From: Avibacterium paragallinarum
Lineage (GTDB): Bacteria; Pseudomonadota; Gammaproteobacteria; Enterobacterales; Pasteurellaceae
DNA: 64,000 nt
Direction of reading: 5' to 3'
Assembly (NCBI RefSeq): GCF_900450705.1
Contig: NZ_UGHK01000002.1
Coordinates: 682,001-746,000, forward strand
Each line of letters starts with the position of its first letter. The stretch's first letter is position 1. Of this stretch, positions 18,529-27,435 are shown piece after piece. Under the pieces are notes generated by a model that saw only the letters and a program-made list of their open reading frames with translations, was not told the origin of the DNA and searched no databases. The translations under genes and the position numbers were made by a program.

Positions 18529-19299
18529 TTAACTCCGCAAATTATTCAGCCAAGATTTTATCTTTTCAGCCGCTTTAGGTTGAGTGATTCCTTGATTGAC
18601 TTTACTCGCAGATTGCACACTTGCCCGCCCACTTTTTTTATTCCCCATTACCGAATTTGCTCCCTTTATTGATTTTGTTTCGACAATAAAAATCTCGCGG
18701 GCAGTCAGGGTAAATTCAGCCGAACCGTCCGCCGTTTGTTTTACGCTAACTGATTGTAATAGCATATTTTGGTAAAGGTGTAAGCCCGTTTGAATATCAA
18801 TGGTTTCACCTGACTTTTGACAGGCGATTAAATCCGCATAGCATTTTTTTACTCTGCTGCTATTCGGTGAACTATCAAGCAGATTACCTAACCCAAAATC
18901 CGGTAAAAAAGGGGCTAAGGCTCTGACTTGCCCAAAAACTTGCTGAGCCTGAGCAGCCATTCCTAACCCTTGACTAAGTAGTCGCGTTGCTTTACTCAAA
19001 GTTTGTGCGGTTTGCATAGCAAAAGGAACAGGTAAAGGCAATTGGTTAAGAAAATCTGTTGCTCCCCGAATGTGAGGAAGCCCCAATTCAGACAATCCTA
19101 AACCTTGCTGATCGTGATCGACCATTACCCCTACAATCGTGATTTGTTTAGGTTGCAATACGCTGTGATCCGCAATGCTTGCTCCAGACTCAATCGGATT
19201 TTCCGTAATAGATAATTCCGATTGATGGCTCTCTTCTGTCGTCGCATCTAATTTAATATTACCGATCGCACGGTTAGAAATTTGTACAAAATCTAACAT
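18529..19299 (-). CDS. Dit-like baseplate protein
   Basis: A 256-residue structural protein. The N-terminal half carries ITENPIESGASIADHSVLQPKQITIVGVM, the pattern of Dit-like domains that anchor the tail end. The C-terminal third (SGETIDIQTGLHLYQNMLLQSVSVKQ...FTLTAREI) is also typical of these baseplate proteins. It follows the tape measure gene after a 151-bp gap that is unusually long for this operon. Confidence 0.72.
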   Translation of the reverse strand: MLDFVQISNRAIGNIKLDATTEESHQSELSITENPIESGASIADHSVLQPKQITIVGVMVDHDQQGLGLSELGLPHIRGATDFLNQLPLPVPFAMQTAQTLSKATRLLSQGLGMAAQAQQVFGQVRALAPFLPDFGLGNLLDSSPNSSRVKKCYADLIACQKSGETIDIQTGLHLYQNMLLQSVSVKQTADGSAEFTLTAREIFIVETKSIKGANSVMGNKKSGRASVQSASKVNQGITQPKAAEKIKSWLNNLRS

Positions 19300-19331
19300 A
19301 ATTATTGCCTTTTTTATTATTTCCTTTTTTA

Positions 19332-19448
19332 TCAGTTCCGTGCCGTAAAACTCCGTCCTTTAGGTGGGGGGAGAGGATATTAAGTCCTACAACAAGAAAT
19401 AAAATCGCTAACGCATTAGGGATCAACCCTGAACAACTTGATTTCTAA
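19332..19448 (+). pseudogene. Small plus-strand coding remnant
   Basis: Between the tape measure and Dit-like genes a plus-strand frame reads ...RKTPSFRWGERILSP and then NKIANALGINPEQLDF before a TAA at 19446–19448, 2 bp from the convergent tape-measure stop. It has no ATG, GTG or SD in frame. The tail looks like the end of an HTH regulator, so this may be a leftover insertion. Low certainty. Confidence 0.25.
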
Positions 19449-19450
19449 CT

Positions 19451-21385
19451 TCACATTGCGAAGCTAGATTGTCCATTTTGAATTGTGCGATTGACTTCAT
19501 TAGCGATCAATTTTGCGTCTTGTTGAGGGTTTCCTGAGCTTTGCAAGGTAATGTTCGTCGTTACCTTGTTGTTGCTATTTTTTACGCTGTTATCCGCGTT
19601 ATTCGCAACCGCCCCTGCGGCAGGAAGTGCGGTCGGATTGAGATCGTTTTTCTCCGCCTTATCACCGCCAAACCAGCCACTGAACCACCCTCCGCCTTCT
19701 TTGTCAGAAGAGAAAAATCCCTTTACCCCTTCAACAATCGGCTTAATGTAAGTATCGTATTTTTCCGTTACCCAATTAAACGCCGCCTCAAAAGGCTTTT
19801 TGATAAAATCAGTGACTTGAGCAAAATTCTCTTTCACATTTTCTACGCTAATTTCTTTGCCGGTAAACAGATCCCAAAGGGTTTTGACGAACGTAAATCC
19901 GGCTTTAAACGGAAAGGTGATAATCTCAATCACAGTGTTAAAAATCTCTGAGAGGGAAGACATACTAAACCATTGGGTAAATTGATTCCATTTCGCTTTT
20001 ACCCATTTGAACGCGAGGCGAAACGGCGAGGTGATAATCTGCCATAAGCCCGATAGTACCGATCCGAGCATTGTTATACTCGCTTTGACTAAATGAACCA
20101 TAAGGTTAAAGAAATTTTTAGCCACCTTGATCGCCCCGCTTATCATTTTAGTAAAGCCTTGTGCAATCAGATCGCCATCACCGCTAAATATCCCTTGTAG
20201 GAAATCCCAAAGCCCACTCAGATAATCCCAAAGCCCTGAAAATAGCTCAATAACATAATGAATGCTTTCTTCCACCCAAGCCTTCATCAGTGCAAATATC
20301 GGCTGTAGCTCCTCAAGTTTTTGTTGAATTTTTGCGATAACCTTAATCACAGGCTCCCAGGCTTTGCCAAAATAGCTTTCGCCACCTTGCATATACACAA
20401 TAAGATCGTCGATTAAGGCGATCAACCCCACTAAAGCGGCACAAATTGCGGTAACGGCGAGTAGCATTGGGTTTGTTGCTAAGGTAATGAGCAATTTCCG
20501 ATTTAACCAGGCGACGGCCGCCCCGACAAGATAAATGACATTTTTCCAGCCGATAGTTGCCGAAATAACCCGATCTAACGCGTTGACAAAGCCGCTTACA
20601 AAGCGAATGACTTTACTCAGTTTATCGACAAATTTCGTCAAGGTGCCTTTAATGAGCTGATTGTTGGTAATAAACCATTGCTTAAATATCGCAATAAGCT
20701 CTCGCACGACGGGGGATAGACGAAGCGAAACAAACTCACTCACCCCTTTAATGATTTGCCAGAACTCCGTCATAGCATCTTTAAACGCGGCTGCCTCATC
20801 CGCATTTTCAGCCGTACCTAACGAAAGGGCTTCCGCATTTTGCAATGCTGCTTCCATTTGCTCATTGCTTAATCGCAGTGTCTGAATCATTGAGGCATCA
20901 ATACCGAGTTTAGCTAACATCGCAATTTGCTGTTGTTCGCTCAACCCTTTCATTTTTTGGCGAATCTCTTCCATCATTTCAGAAGCGGTTTTCACATCGC
21001 CATTGGCTTTTTTCGCACTCAATCCATAATGCTCGAAGGCTTTCGCACCTAAGCCGACACCATTTGCTGCTTCACCGATCGTGCGAGAAAGCCCCGCAAT
21101 GGAGGCTTGAGCTGCCTCTGCGGATGAGCCATTGACTTCAGCGACTTTGCCGAGTAGTTGAATTTGTTTCGCTGATTCTCCCGTCACACGTGAAAGCTGA
21201 GCGATTTCATCAAGTGCGGTCAAATTTTTGTCTAAAAAAACGCCGATCCCCACTGCCATTGCCCCGATTGCCGCCCCGACAACCCCTGCGGCTTTCCCAA
21301 CGGCTTTGAGTGTACTATCAAATTTTTTTAGTTTTCCTGTATCAGCCTCTACGGCAATTTTCACTAATAACTCACTCAGTAGCAT
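19451..21385 (-). CDS. Tail tape measure protein
   Basis: A 644-residue protein that sets tail length and is ejected with DNA. Typical layout: Ala/Gly-rich hydrophobic segment at about 32–49 (VVGAAIGAMAVGIGVFL), long helical stretches, a second membrane-like cluster near 295–330, and a disordered Asn-rich end. It directly follows the chaperone gene pair. Its ATG at 21385 overlaps the end of the predicted frameshift extension. The contractile tail implied is of moderate length. Confidence 0.88.
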   Translation of the reverse strand: MLLSELLVKIAVEADTGKLKKFDSTLKAVGKAAGVVGAAIGAMAVGIGVFLDKNLTALDEIAQLSRVTGESAKQIQLLGKVAEVNGSSAEAAQASIAGLSRTIGEAANGVGLGAKAFEHYGLSAKKANGDVKTASEMMEEIRQKMKGLSEQQQIAMLAKLGIDASMIQTLRLSNEQMEAALQNAEALSLGTAENADEAAAFKDAMTEFWQIIKGVSEFVSLRLSPVVRELIAIFKQWFITNNQLIKGTLTKFVDKLSKVIRFVSGFVNALDRVISATIGWKNVIYLVGAAVAWLNRKLLITLATNPMLLAVTAICAALVGLIALIDDLIVYMQGGESYFGKAWEPVIKVIAKIQQKLEELQPIFALMKAWVEESIHYVIELFSGLWDYLSGLWDFLQGIFSGDGDLIAQGFTKMISGAIKVAKNFFNLMVHLVKASITMLGSVLSGLWQIITSPFRLAFKWVKAKWNQFTQWFSMSSLSEIFNTVIEIITFPFKAGFTFVKTLWDLFTGKEISVENVKENFAQVTDFIKKPFEAAFNWVTEKYDTYIKPIVEGVKGFFSSDKEGGGWFSGWFGGDKAEKNDLNPTALPAAGAVANNADNSVKNSNNKVTTNITLQSSGNPQQDAKLIANEVNRTIQNGQSSFAM

Positions 21386-21593
21386 TTTGCTCAGCCTCCA
21401 ACATTTCTACGACCACCGAATGAAAATCGAGCAAATCGCCTAAGCTATAGACCGTTCTTAAATCGTTTAGGGTGCAAAGGTTTTTCACAATCGGGGTAAA
21501 AATAAACCAATCAACTAAGGATTGGCAGGTTTGATGTCGTTTAGTGGATTGATTGAGGGTAGCATATCTTTCAGCAATCCACCCCCACCGATA
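21372..21593 (-). CDS. Frameshift extension of the tail assembly chaperone
   Basis: In the -1 frame relative to the chaperone, an open frame runs from the slip site through RWGWIAERYATLNQS and DWFIFTPIVKNL to a TGA at 21374–21372. This adds 73 residues and would give a fusion of about 189 residues. It has no start codon of its own with a SD and ends overlapping the tape-measure ATG, exactly where G/GT-type extensions lie. Predicted, not shown. Confidence 0.6.
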   Translation of the reverse strand, partial: YRWGWIAERYATLNQSTKRHQTCQSLVDWFIFTPIVKNLCTLNDLRTVYSLGDLLDFHSVVVEMLEAEQNATE

Positions 21594-21940
21594 AAAAAAT
21601 CCGCAAATTGATATCTCGTCCCGTTTATCAAAACGGGGAATAAATGCCCTCGATATTGATTAAAATGTTTATCGAGCTGATGAGATAAACGATATTGCTG
21701 ACCGTGTAGATTGGCAACGGTATGATTAAGTACAATCTCTTCAATGGCCTTGATCTCAGGTGAACCTAAATGAGCTAATAATGCCCCTAATACCGATTCA
21801 CCGATTTTTGTGGTATCTTCGCCAAGCTGAATACCTTGTGCTAATTTCAATGCGTTTTTAAGTGCCGACCACGCCCCCATTGCATTAGCCGGTGTCATTC
21901 GGTATTCAACCTCATCTAATTGAAAAACAAACTCTTGCAT
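21515..21940 (-). CDS. Tail assembly chaperone
   Basis: A 141-residue protein (MQEFVFQLDEVEYRMTPANAMGAWSALKN...) positioned between tail tube and tape measure genes, where the chaperone that coats the tape measure is encoded. Codons 114–116 (GAT TTT TTT) contain the run T TTT TTT, a plausible -1 slippery heptamer at 21599–21593. The zero frame ends at TAG 21517–21515. Confidence 0.75.
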   Translation of the reverse strand: MQEFVFQLDEVEYRMTPANAMGAWSALKNALKLAQGIQLGEDTTKIGESVLGALLAHLGSPEIKAIEEIVLNHTVANLHGQQYRLSHQLDKHFNQYRGHLFPVLINGTRYQFADFFIGGGGLLKDMLPSINPLNDIKPANP

Positions 21941-21942
21941 TG

Positions 21943-22371
21943 TTATACTCCTTTCTCAAGATTAAGCGTCATTTTTTCAAATTCAATCACCCAAGTTTGA
22001 GCGTTATGCCCCGCCCCACGCGTAAAACCGGTTGGGGTGGTGAAATAGCCTTTCGTTGCGGTCACCACATCATCATTAAGTAAATCTCGAATAGATAGGG
22101 TCATCGGGCTAAAGGTTTTAATCGCGGATTTTTGTTGGTTAAATAATTTACTTAAATACGCATTGTCCTCAGAATGTTGCTTAATTTTTAGGGTAAGTTT
22201 GCCTGACGCATCAGGATTTGCCACAAAAACCCCTGTGCCATTTGCTCCAATTGTCCAGCTCCCCGCATCTTGATTTTGCACCGCACTAATCACATCAGCA
22301 CCGTCTGCCCAATCACTAATTTCTCTGCCGTCTAACAAAACAATCACTTGTTTTGGATCAAAAACCGCCAT
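21943..22371 (-). CDS. Tail tube protein (DUF3277-like)
   Basis: A 142-residue tube subunit lining the contractile tail. It begins MAVFDPKQVIVLLDGREISDWADGADVI and contains WTIGANGTGVFVANPDASGKLTLKIKQHS, the pattern of the DUF3277 tube family. It lies 9 bp after the sheath gene, the normal sheath–tube order. High copy number structural protein. Confidence 0.82.
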   Translation of the reverse strand: MAVFDPKQVIVLLDGREISDWADGADVISAVQNQDAGSWTIGANGTGVFVANPDASGKLTLKIKQHSEDNAYLSKLFNQQKSAIKTFSPMTLSIRDLLNDDVVTATKGYFTTPTGFTRGAGHNAQTWVIEFEKMTLNLEKGV

Positions 22372-22380
22372 AAAGCCTCC

Positions 22381-23883
22381 TTATCGGTTATAGTTAATAA
22401 TGACATCAGATTGATGGATTGCCCCCGCTAGCTTCACCGCCGTTTGAATTGGCGTGGCTTTGCGTTGCTCTCGATCGCTATCAGAAAGCGTATCCATTGG
22501 AGCGGCCCAAACATAATAGCCTTTTTCGAGATAATCGTTCGTATTGAGATTTCCAAAGCTGTCGCCAGTCCATTGACCAGGTGCAAAAGCCCCGTTATTA
22601 ATCCCCTCTTGGCAAACTTTTTCCACCGCTGAAATTAAAATTGCCTGCCCTTTATCGGTAAGTGGAATTTTGGTTGGGGATTTATATAACCGTGCAAACA
22701 CTTCTTTTTGTACGGCATCAGTAAACCAATCTAAGATCACAATTTCATCCGCAAATTTACCGCCAATAACGGTTCCCTCAGCTAACATTGCTACATCGTC
22801 ATAATAGGTATAAAAGTTGATCCCTAATCGTTTCGCTTTATTCGCTTCAGTTAAGGTGACATCATCTGCGGTAATGGTGGGCTGCTGTTTAAATTTGAGT
22901 GTGATGGTTGAATTATTCGCGGCAAAATTCATCGCAAGGAGGCGAGCCATTGCGGAAGACGCGGCGTACATATCATCTTTATCGTAAATCGCCAGCGTAT
23001 GATCTAAGCCGGCATCAAATAATTTTTTATAAATATTGCCTGTAGTAAATTCTAACTGTTCAGAGCGGATCACATTTGCCCCAAATAATTTTGTATTGGC
23101 TTGTGCGTATTTTGCTGCGGTTTCTACCTGTTCATCGGTTAATTGTGCGGCGAATAAGAAACCATAGAAATTATTATTGACCTCCGCAAAATTAAATAAG
23201 GCTTCACCGATCGTTTCCGCATTGAAACTTATCTGATTTTTACCGATAATCTGACTAGCTTGTCCGTTTTCCAGCTTAAGCATTGCTCCGATATAATCGC
23301 CATCGCTACTATCGGCAAAAACATAATGAAGTAACGTTGTCTTATCCTCACCTGCCGTTTTCGCACTAAAAATAAAACGGTTACCCGTTTGATCGTAGCT
23401 CACTTGAATTTTAAGTGCGGTGAGTTTTTCCTGAATTTTGCTCGCAATCGCAGCAAAATCCGCACATTCACTAAAATTTAACCCCGTTACTTTTTGAATC
23501 GTACTGCCTTGCGTAAAGGCAAAACAGCCGTTGGTAATTTTCTTAAAGGCTTCTAGCGTATGGTTAAGGGTGGCACCCCGCAATTCATTTTTGGTCGCCT
23601 CAATGGTTTTTGCGTTTTTCTGCCAGCGTCCAATAATTAATTGTTTTGCTCGTGGGCTTTGGGCAAAAAAAGGCAATGCCGCTTTTGCCGTTTCGCTTTC
23701 CGTCCCAAAGGCAAGCTCCACCTCACGTTGGCTATTAACGTATAGATAGCGGGTTTTCATATCTGTAAACACATTCCCCGCCTCGGGGGTAAATAATACC
23801 ACTACGCCAAAATCTTTACGTGAAGCAGATTTTGGCACGGTATTAAGTTGTACATTGACAATATTCGAAATCGATAATGCCAT
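22381..23883 (-). CDS. Tail sheath protein (DUF3383-like)
   Basis: A 500-residue sheath subunit that contracts to drive the tube. It starts MALSISNIVNVQLNTVPKSASRKDFG and ends with AAPMDTLSDSDREQRKATPIQTAVKLAGAIH, matching the DUF3383 sheath family. It shows that the phage is a myovirus. It is preceded by three neck genes and followed by the tube gene. Confidence 0.87.
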   Translation of the reverse strand: MALSISNIVNVQLNTVPKSASRKDFGVVVLFTPEAGNVFTDMKTRYLYVNSQREVELAFGTESETAKAALPFFAQSPRAKQLIIGRWQKNAKTIEATKNELRGATLNHTLEAFKKITNGCFAFTQGSTIQKVTGLNFSECADFAAIASKIQEKLTALKIQVSYDQTGNRFIFSAKTAGEDKTTLLHYVFADSSDGDYIGAMLKLENGQASQIIGKNQISFNAETIGEALFNFAEVNNNFYGFLFAAQLTDEQVETAAKYAQANTKLFGANVIRSEQLEFTTGNIYKKLFDAGLDHTLAIYDKDDMYAASSAMARLLAMNFAANNSTITLKFKQQPTITADDVTLTEANKAKRLGINFYTYYDDVAMLAEGTVIGGKFADEIVILDWFTDAVQKEVFARLYKSPTKIPLTDKGQAILISAVEKVCQEGINNGAFAPGQWTGDSFGNLNTNDYLEKGYYVWAAPMDTLSDSDREQRKATPIQTAVKLAGAIHQSDVIINYNR

Positions 23884-23886
23884 AGC

Positions 23887-24399
23887 TTATCTCCTTATAT
23901 TTTTGGTTAATTGCTGATTGGTTGCGACATCAACTTGTGCGATTGCTTCAAGTGGTGTTTCGATAATAATTTGATGAGATAAGGTGAGATCCATCTGCCC
24001 GCGTTCTTCATAGCCGCCACCGAGCGTTGCCGTAAGATTGCGTACAGCAGAATAATCAATGATCGCACAGTGCATTGCGTTGAATACGTCAATCATTGCT
24101 GAGCTTTGCAGTACACTGCGTAATTTATTGACAAGCGTGATCGCCCCTGTCCCATAGGCTGAAAGGCTAATTGTTGATAAACAGCTCGTGGTGATCCGCT
24201 CAGTCTTACCATTAAATGCTCGCCTGCTCTGCCCGATTTCCTCCGTTGAGAGTAAATCAACCGTAACAAAAGCACAGGGGTAACGCTGACCTTTTGGTAG
24301 ATAACCACTTATCACACTGTGTTCAGGTAATTGTAAAGCCTGTTGAATGGCCTTGCGTAGTTGCACTAAGTCGAGTTGCGAAATAGTGGTAGTAACCAT
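23887..24399 (-). CDS. Neck/tail terminator-like protein
   Basis: A protein of about 170 residues. The frame extends to an ATG at 24420, but the ATG at 24399 follows a G-rich SD (GGGGGGAC). Content: SQLDLVQLRKAIQQALQLPE... and RERGQ-like C-terminal strand patterns that fit the LIC_12616/gp12-type tail terminator family. It lies between a head-closure gene and the sheath. Assignment mainly from order. Confidence 0.6.
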   Translation of the reverse strand: MVTTTISQLDLVQLRKAIQQALQLPEHSVISGYLPKGQRYPCAFVTVDLLSTEEIGQSRRAFNGKTERITTSCLSTISLSAYGTGAITLVNKLRSVLQSSAMIDVFNAMHCAIIDYSAVRNLTATLGGGYEERGQMDLTLSHQIIIETPLEAIAQVDVATNQQLTKNIRR

Positions 24400-24670
24400 A
24401 GTCCCCCCAGTCTGTCGCACTTGTAATACGGTATTTGAAATGACGAAATAGCACTAAATCCCCGCATTTAAGCGGTTCTTGCGTAAAAATTTTCAATGTG
24501 GGTAAATAACGCTCCCCCTCAGGAAGTCGTTGAAGATCGTTAGCACTTGCGGGAATAACAATCGCCACCCTCATTTCTTCTGTGAAATCCGTTTCATCTT
24601 CGTTAGCAATAAAAACGGTTACCGTTTTACGAAAAAGACTTGAGCGAAATCGCCCTGATTGGTTAATCAT
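24323..24670 (-). CDS. Head-tail joining (head closure) protein
   Basis: A 115-residue beta-rich protein (MINQSGRFRSSLFRKTVTVFI...), overlapping the preceding and following neck genes. Size and position are those of a stopper or head-closure protein. I do not recognise a specific family. Confidence 0.5.
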   Translation of the reverse strand: MINQSGRFRSSLFRKTVTVFIANEDETDFTEEMRVAIVIPASANDLQRLPEGERYLPTLKIFTQEPLKCGDLVLFRHFKYRITSATDWGDYGYYHYFATRLSATTQGHSTGFTIT

Positions 24671-25110
24671 CTCACCACTCCTTTAATTGATTGCCGTAAA
24701 CGCCCCGTATCAATTAAGGGTTTACTTGATTTCTTGCGTTTTATCGTTGAAGGTGCATTTTTCGCCCAATCACCCTGTTCAATGTTTTTCTGAACATCAG
24801 CTTGGGCAATTTGAGCGATTTTACTTAACAAATGGTGTGCGTCCTCTCCGTTGTTAATGCCCTCACGATAAAGTGCGGTGTATTTTGCGGTATTTTCTTT
24901 CAGCGTTTGCGTTAAAAAAGGACGTGCTGGAATGCGTTTATCCGCTGAACCAAACTCTAAAACAGCCGCTAAAGTCGCAAGATTAAACCCCTCTTCCAAC
25001 ACCGCGTTATCCTCAGCGGGAATACCCACAGCAATATCACGTTTAGCTAACTGTTCCAGTTTTGTTGCCAGTTCTTGGATCGCATTTTCCCCATTCCATT
25101 CCACACTCAT
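24667..25110 (-). CDS. Neck protein, HK97 gp10-like
   Basis: A 147-residue protein with LATLAAVLEFGSADKRIPARPFLTQTL, the signature of gp10/virion-morphogenesis neck proteins, and a C-terminal DTGRLRQSIKGVV tail motif seen in the same group. It overlaps its neighbours by 4 bp. Role: completing the head-tail connection. Confidence 0.7.
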   Translation of the reverse strand: MSVEWNGENAIQELATKLEQLAKRDIAVGIPAEDNAVLEEGFNLATLAAVLEFGSADKRIPARPFLTQTLKENTAKYTALYREGINNGEDAHHLLSKIAQIAQADVQKNIEQGDWAKNAPSTIKRKKSSKPLIDTGRLRQSIKGVVR

Positions 25111-25457
25111 ACCACCATCACCCCTATGCCAACAAGATTGCGTAATCGAAGATACTCCTGTCCATAAGCGGTTAAATGGTAAGCCTCACCGCCGTTAGGC
25201 GGTATAGCATAACTTGCCGATAATTCGCCCACACTTTCACTAGCCAATAACGCAATTGGTCCTCCCGCATTTTCACTCACCCTTTTACGCATTGCGATAA
25301 AATGAGCCGTTAATGCCAACACACCGCGACAATACAGATGACGCCATTGCCTTTCGTCAATCTCTTGTTTTGCATCCTCAATAAAAAAGCCGATGGTATT
25401 ATCATCGGCTCGCTCAAATTCAGGATAACGCCCCTTAAAGGCTTCAATGGTTGGCAT
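25107..25457 (-). CDS. Head-tail adaptor (DUF4054-like)
   Basis: A 116-residue protein with FKGRYPEFERADDNTIGFFIEDAKQEIDERQW, the helix-rich opening of gp6/DUF4054 adaptors that dock below the portal. It lies 8 bp after the major capsid gene. Function inferred from family and position. Confidence 0.72.
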   Translation of the reverse strand: MPTIEAFKGRYPEFERADDNTIGFFIEDAKQEIDERQWRHLYCRGVLALTAHFIAMRKRVSENAGGPIALLASESVGELSASYAIPPNGGEAYHLTAYGQEYLRLRNLVGIGVMVV

Positions 25458-25465
25458 TTTGCCTC

Positions 25466-26368
25466 CTAATAGTCAATGTATAATGCAGAATCAGGCTCGA
25501 GGAAGGTTACGCCACCAAAAGCCATACGTAATCCTGTTTCATAAGTGACCAAGCCTTTTTCTTTCGCCCCTAATACACTCGGCGACATCGGCACATCAAA
25601 CACCACATAATTTGGATCGTTAATATAAGCAATCGCCCGTGTTTTACCCGTCGTCACTTGTGTACCAAAATTAGACGGTAACGCTTTAATTGATACCGTT
25701 TTCCCCGCAGCCGCACTTAAATTTTTTGTCAAATATTCAAGAGCGCTAATATCGGTTTTATCACGGGTAAGTAACGCAAGATGAGCCAAGTCCATACCGT
25801 CAATGGCAAAGACATTCGGCGTATCAATACGGTGTGTTTTTTCCATTCCACGCAAGAAAATCTCTTTGAAGAAGGTAACCGCCTCCTCAAAGCTCATCGT
25901 TTTCACCGCTTTTTTAACTGTCGGTGAATAAACCTCCACACCAGAAGCATTTAACAGCCCTTTTAAGCGAGTATCACGCCCGTGTCCCAAAAACGCCACT
26001 TTCTGCAAGGTTTGTTGAGCATTTTTGTTTAATGCCATAATTTTTTGCGTATCTACCGCCACATTAAACAATTTAGCACGCTCTAGCTCAATCTGATTAT
26101 ATTGCACGGTTTTGATCCAATCTACAATCGGCGTACGTGCGTGATTAAAGGTGACAGAAACTTGATCAAAGGTCGTGGTGTTATCGCCAACTAAACCACT
26201 ATCTAAATCCCCTGAAATATCTGCACCAAAGTGGATTTTTTCCGTTATCCCCACGCCACCATTTTGATCGACGTGAACAAATTGAGGAAACACAATTTCA
26301 GGGTATTTCGTTTGTGTCATTTGCCCACGCACTTGCGTTAATGCACTAGTTAAATAAGATAATGCCAT
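25466..26368 (-). CDS. Major capsid protein (DUF2184-like)
   Basis: A 300-residue HK97-fold capsid subunit. It has DISGDLDSGLVGDNTTTFDQVSV (N-arm to E-loop region), GHGRDTRLKGLLNASGVEVY and a C-terminal VTYETGLRMAFGGVTFLEPDSALYIDY, typical of the DUF2184 family. SD GGAG lies before ATG 26368. It follows a cement protein and a protease/scaffold gene, the usual head order. Confidence 0.87.
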   Translation of the reverse strand: MALSYLTSALTQVRGQMTQTKYPEIVFPQFVHVDQNGGVGITEKIHFGADISGDLDSGLVGDNTTTFDQVSVTFNHARTPIVDWIKTVQYNQIELERAKLFNVAVDTQKIMALNKNAQQTLQKVAFLGHGRDTRLKGLLNASGVEVYSPTVKKAVKTMSFEEAVTFFKEIFLRGMEKTHRIDTPNVFAIDGMDLAHLALLTRDKTDISALEYLTKNLSAAAGKTVSIKALPSNFGTQVTTGKTRAIAYINDPNYVVFDVPMSPSVLGAKEKGLVTYETGLRMAFGGVTFLEPDSALYIDY

Positions 26369-26380
26369 TTTAATTTACTC

Positions 26381-26833
26381 CTATAAACGTGTAATTTCTG
26401 CTAAATGTTCCGTGGCATTGATGACCACAAAATCGGTGGCAATGGTTTTACCGCTATCTTCAGCTTTATCAATCGTGCCAACCTCTTTATCGCCATTTTT
26501 CACCGCTCTTACATAGACCTTATCGCCACGCACAACGCTAACGCCCTTACCAACGGTAACCCAAACACTGTCCCCTTGCGTAATATGCATCACATCGACC
26601 AAATCATTGGGCTGAAAATCATCTTTAATTAGCGATCGCACAATCACCCCCGCAATCACATCTGTTAGCGCACTTAATGGCTTAACGCCTCCTGTCGCGT
26701 CAATGGCAACAAACAAGCCCGCCTGAATAGGACTTTTGCCTTTAAATTGTTCTGAAGTGGTTTTCGCACTGGCTAATCCGCCTTTACCCACTTCCCCCGC
26801 AAATGTACGAGTAGTGCTATTTGCATATGCCAT
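26381..26833 (-). CDS. Capsid cement/decoration-type protein
   Basis: A 150-residue beta-rich protein beginning MAYANSTTRTFAGEVGKGGLASA, with FVAIDATGGVKPLSALTDVIAGVIVRS. Such proteins stabilise the capsid lattice and are encoded between scaffold and capsid genes. Its start overlaps the stop of the protease/scaffold gene by 1 bp. Confidence 0.7.
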   Translation of the reverse strand: MAYANSTTRTFAGEVGKGGLASAKTTSEQFKGKSPIQAGLFVAIDATGGVKPLSALTDVIAGVIVRSLIKDDFQPNDLVDVMHITQGDSVWVTVGKGVSVVRGDKVYVRAVKNGDKEVGTIDKAEDSGKTIATDFVVINATEHLAEITRL

Positions 26834-27435
26834 TATTGTTGTCCTCCATAGAGTTTATTAAAATCAATGCCCACCGATTGAGGCTTGCTATCGTTTAAAA
26901 ATGCCGAGCCTAACTGGTGATCTTGCAATTTCTTACTGATATTTTTTGCCGCTTGATACATCCCCTCAATCGCCTCATCAGAAAGGGCGGTTAAGGTTTC
27001 AGCGGGAGCAATACCACTATGAACAATCACTTTTTCTTGAATTTGTCTAACCGTATCACTATCAGCAAAACTCAAATCAGCGGAAATCATTTTTGCATCA
27101 GCCAACACAGCGGAACGTTTCTGAGCAGTTACACTCGCCTTAGCCTCATCTTCAAGTTTTTGAATTTTAGCTTTCAATTCCGCATTCTCTTTTACTAGTG
27201 CTTCATCTTTCACGTTTCGTTTCTCCTTTTCTTTTTCCTCATCAGAAGCGGCGTTTTTTTCTTTTTTAGCAGACTGTTCTGCGGGTTTTTCAGGTTGATT
27301 CTCTCCGCTTTTTTTCTTAGGCATTTCACTGGTTTGCTCATCATCCTCTTCTTCAATTTGCTTTTTCTGCTCATCAGAAAGGCTGATACCAAAAACGCCT
27401 AAGATAGAGTCAAGAAGTTTCACTTTTTTGCTCAT
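26833..27435 (-). CDS. Nested in-frame scaffold product (predicted)
   Basis: ATG 27435–27433 lies in frame in the protease gene and is preceded by GAGGAG six bases upstream, coded by the EE of ADEENAM. The 200-residue product would contain only the coiled-coil scaffold part, as in lambda C/Nu3. It is an inference from the SD and domain boundary. Confidence 0.5.
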   Translation of the reverse strand: MSKKVKLLDSILGVFGISLSDEQKKQIEEEDDEQTSEMPKKKSGENQPEKPAEQSAKKEKNAASDEEKEKEKRNVKDEALVKENAELKAKIQKLEDEAKASVTAQKRSAVLADAKMISADLSFADSDTVRQIQEKVIVHSGIAPAETLTALSDEAIEGMYQAAKNISKKLQDHQLGSAFLNDSKPQSVGIDFNKLYGGQQ

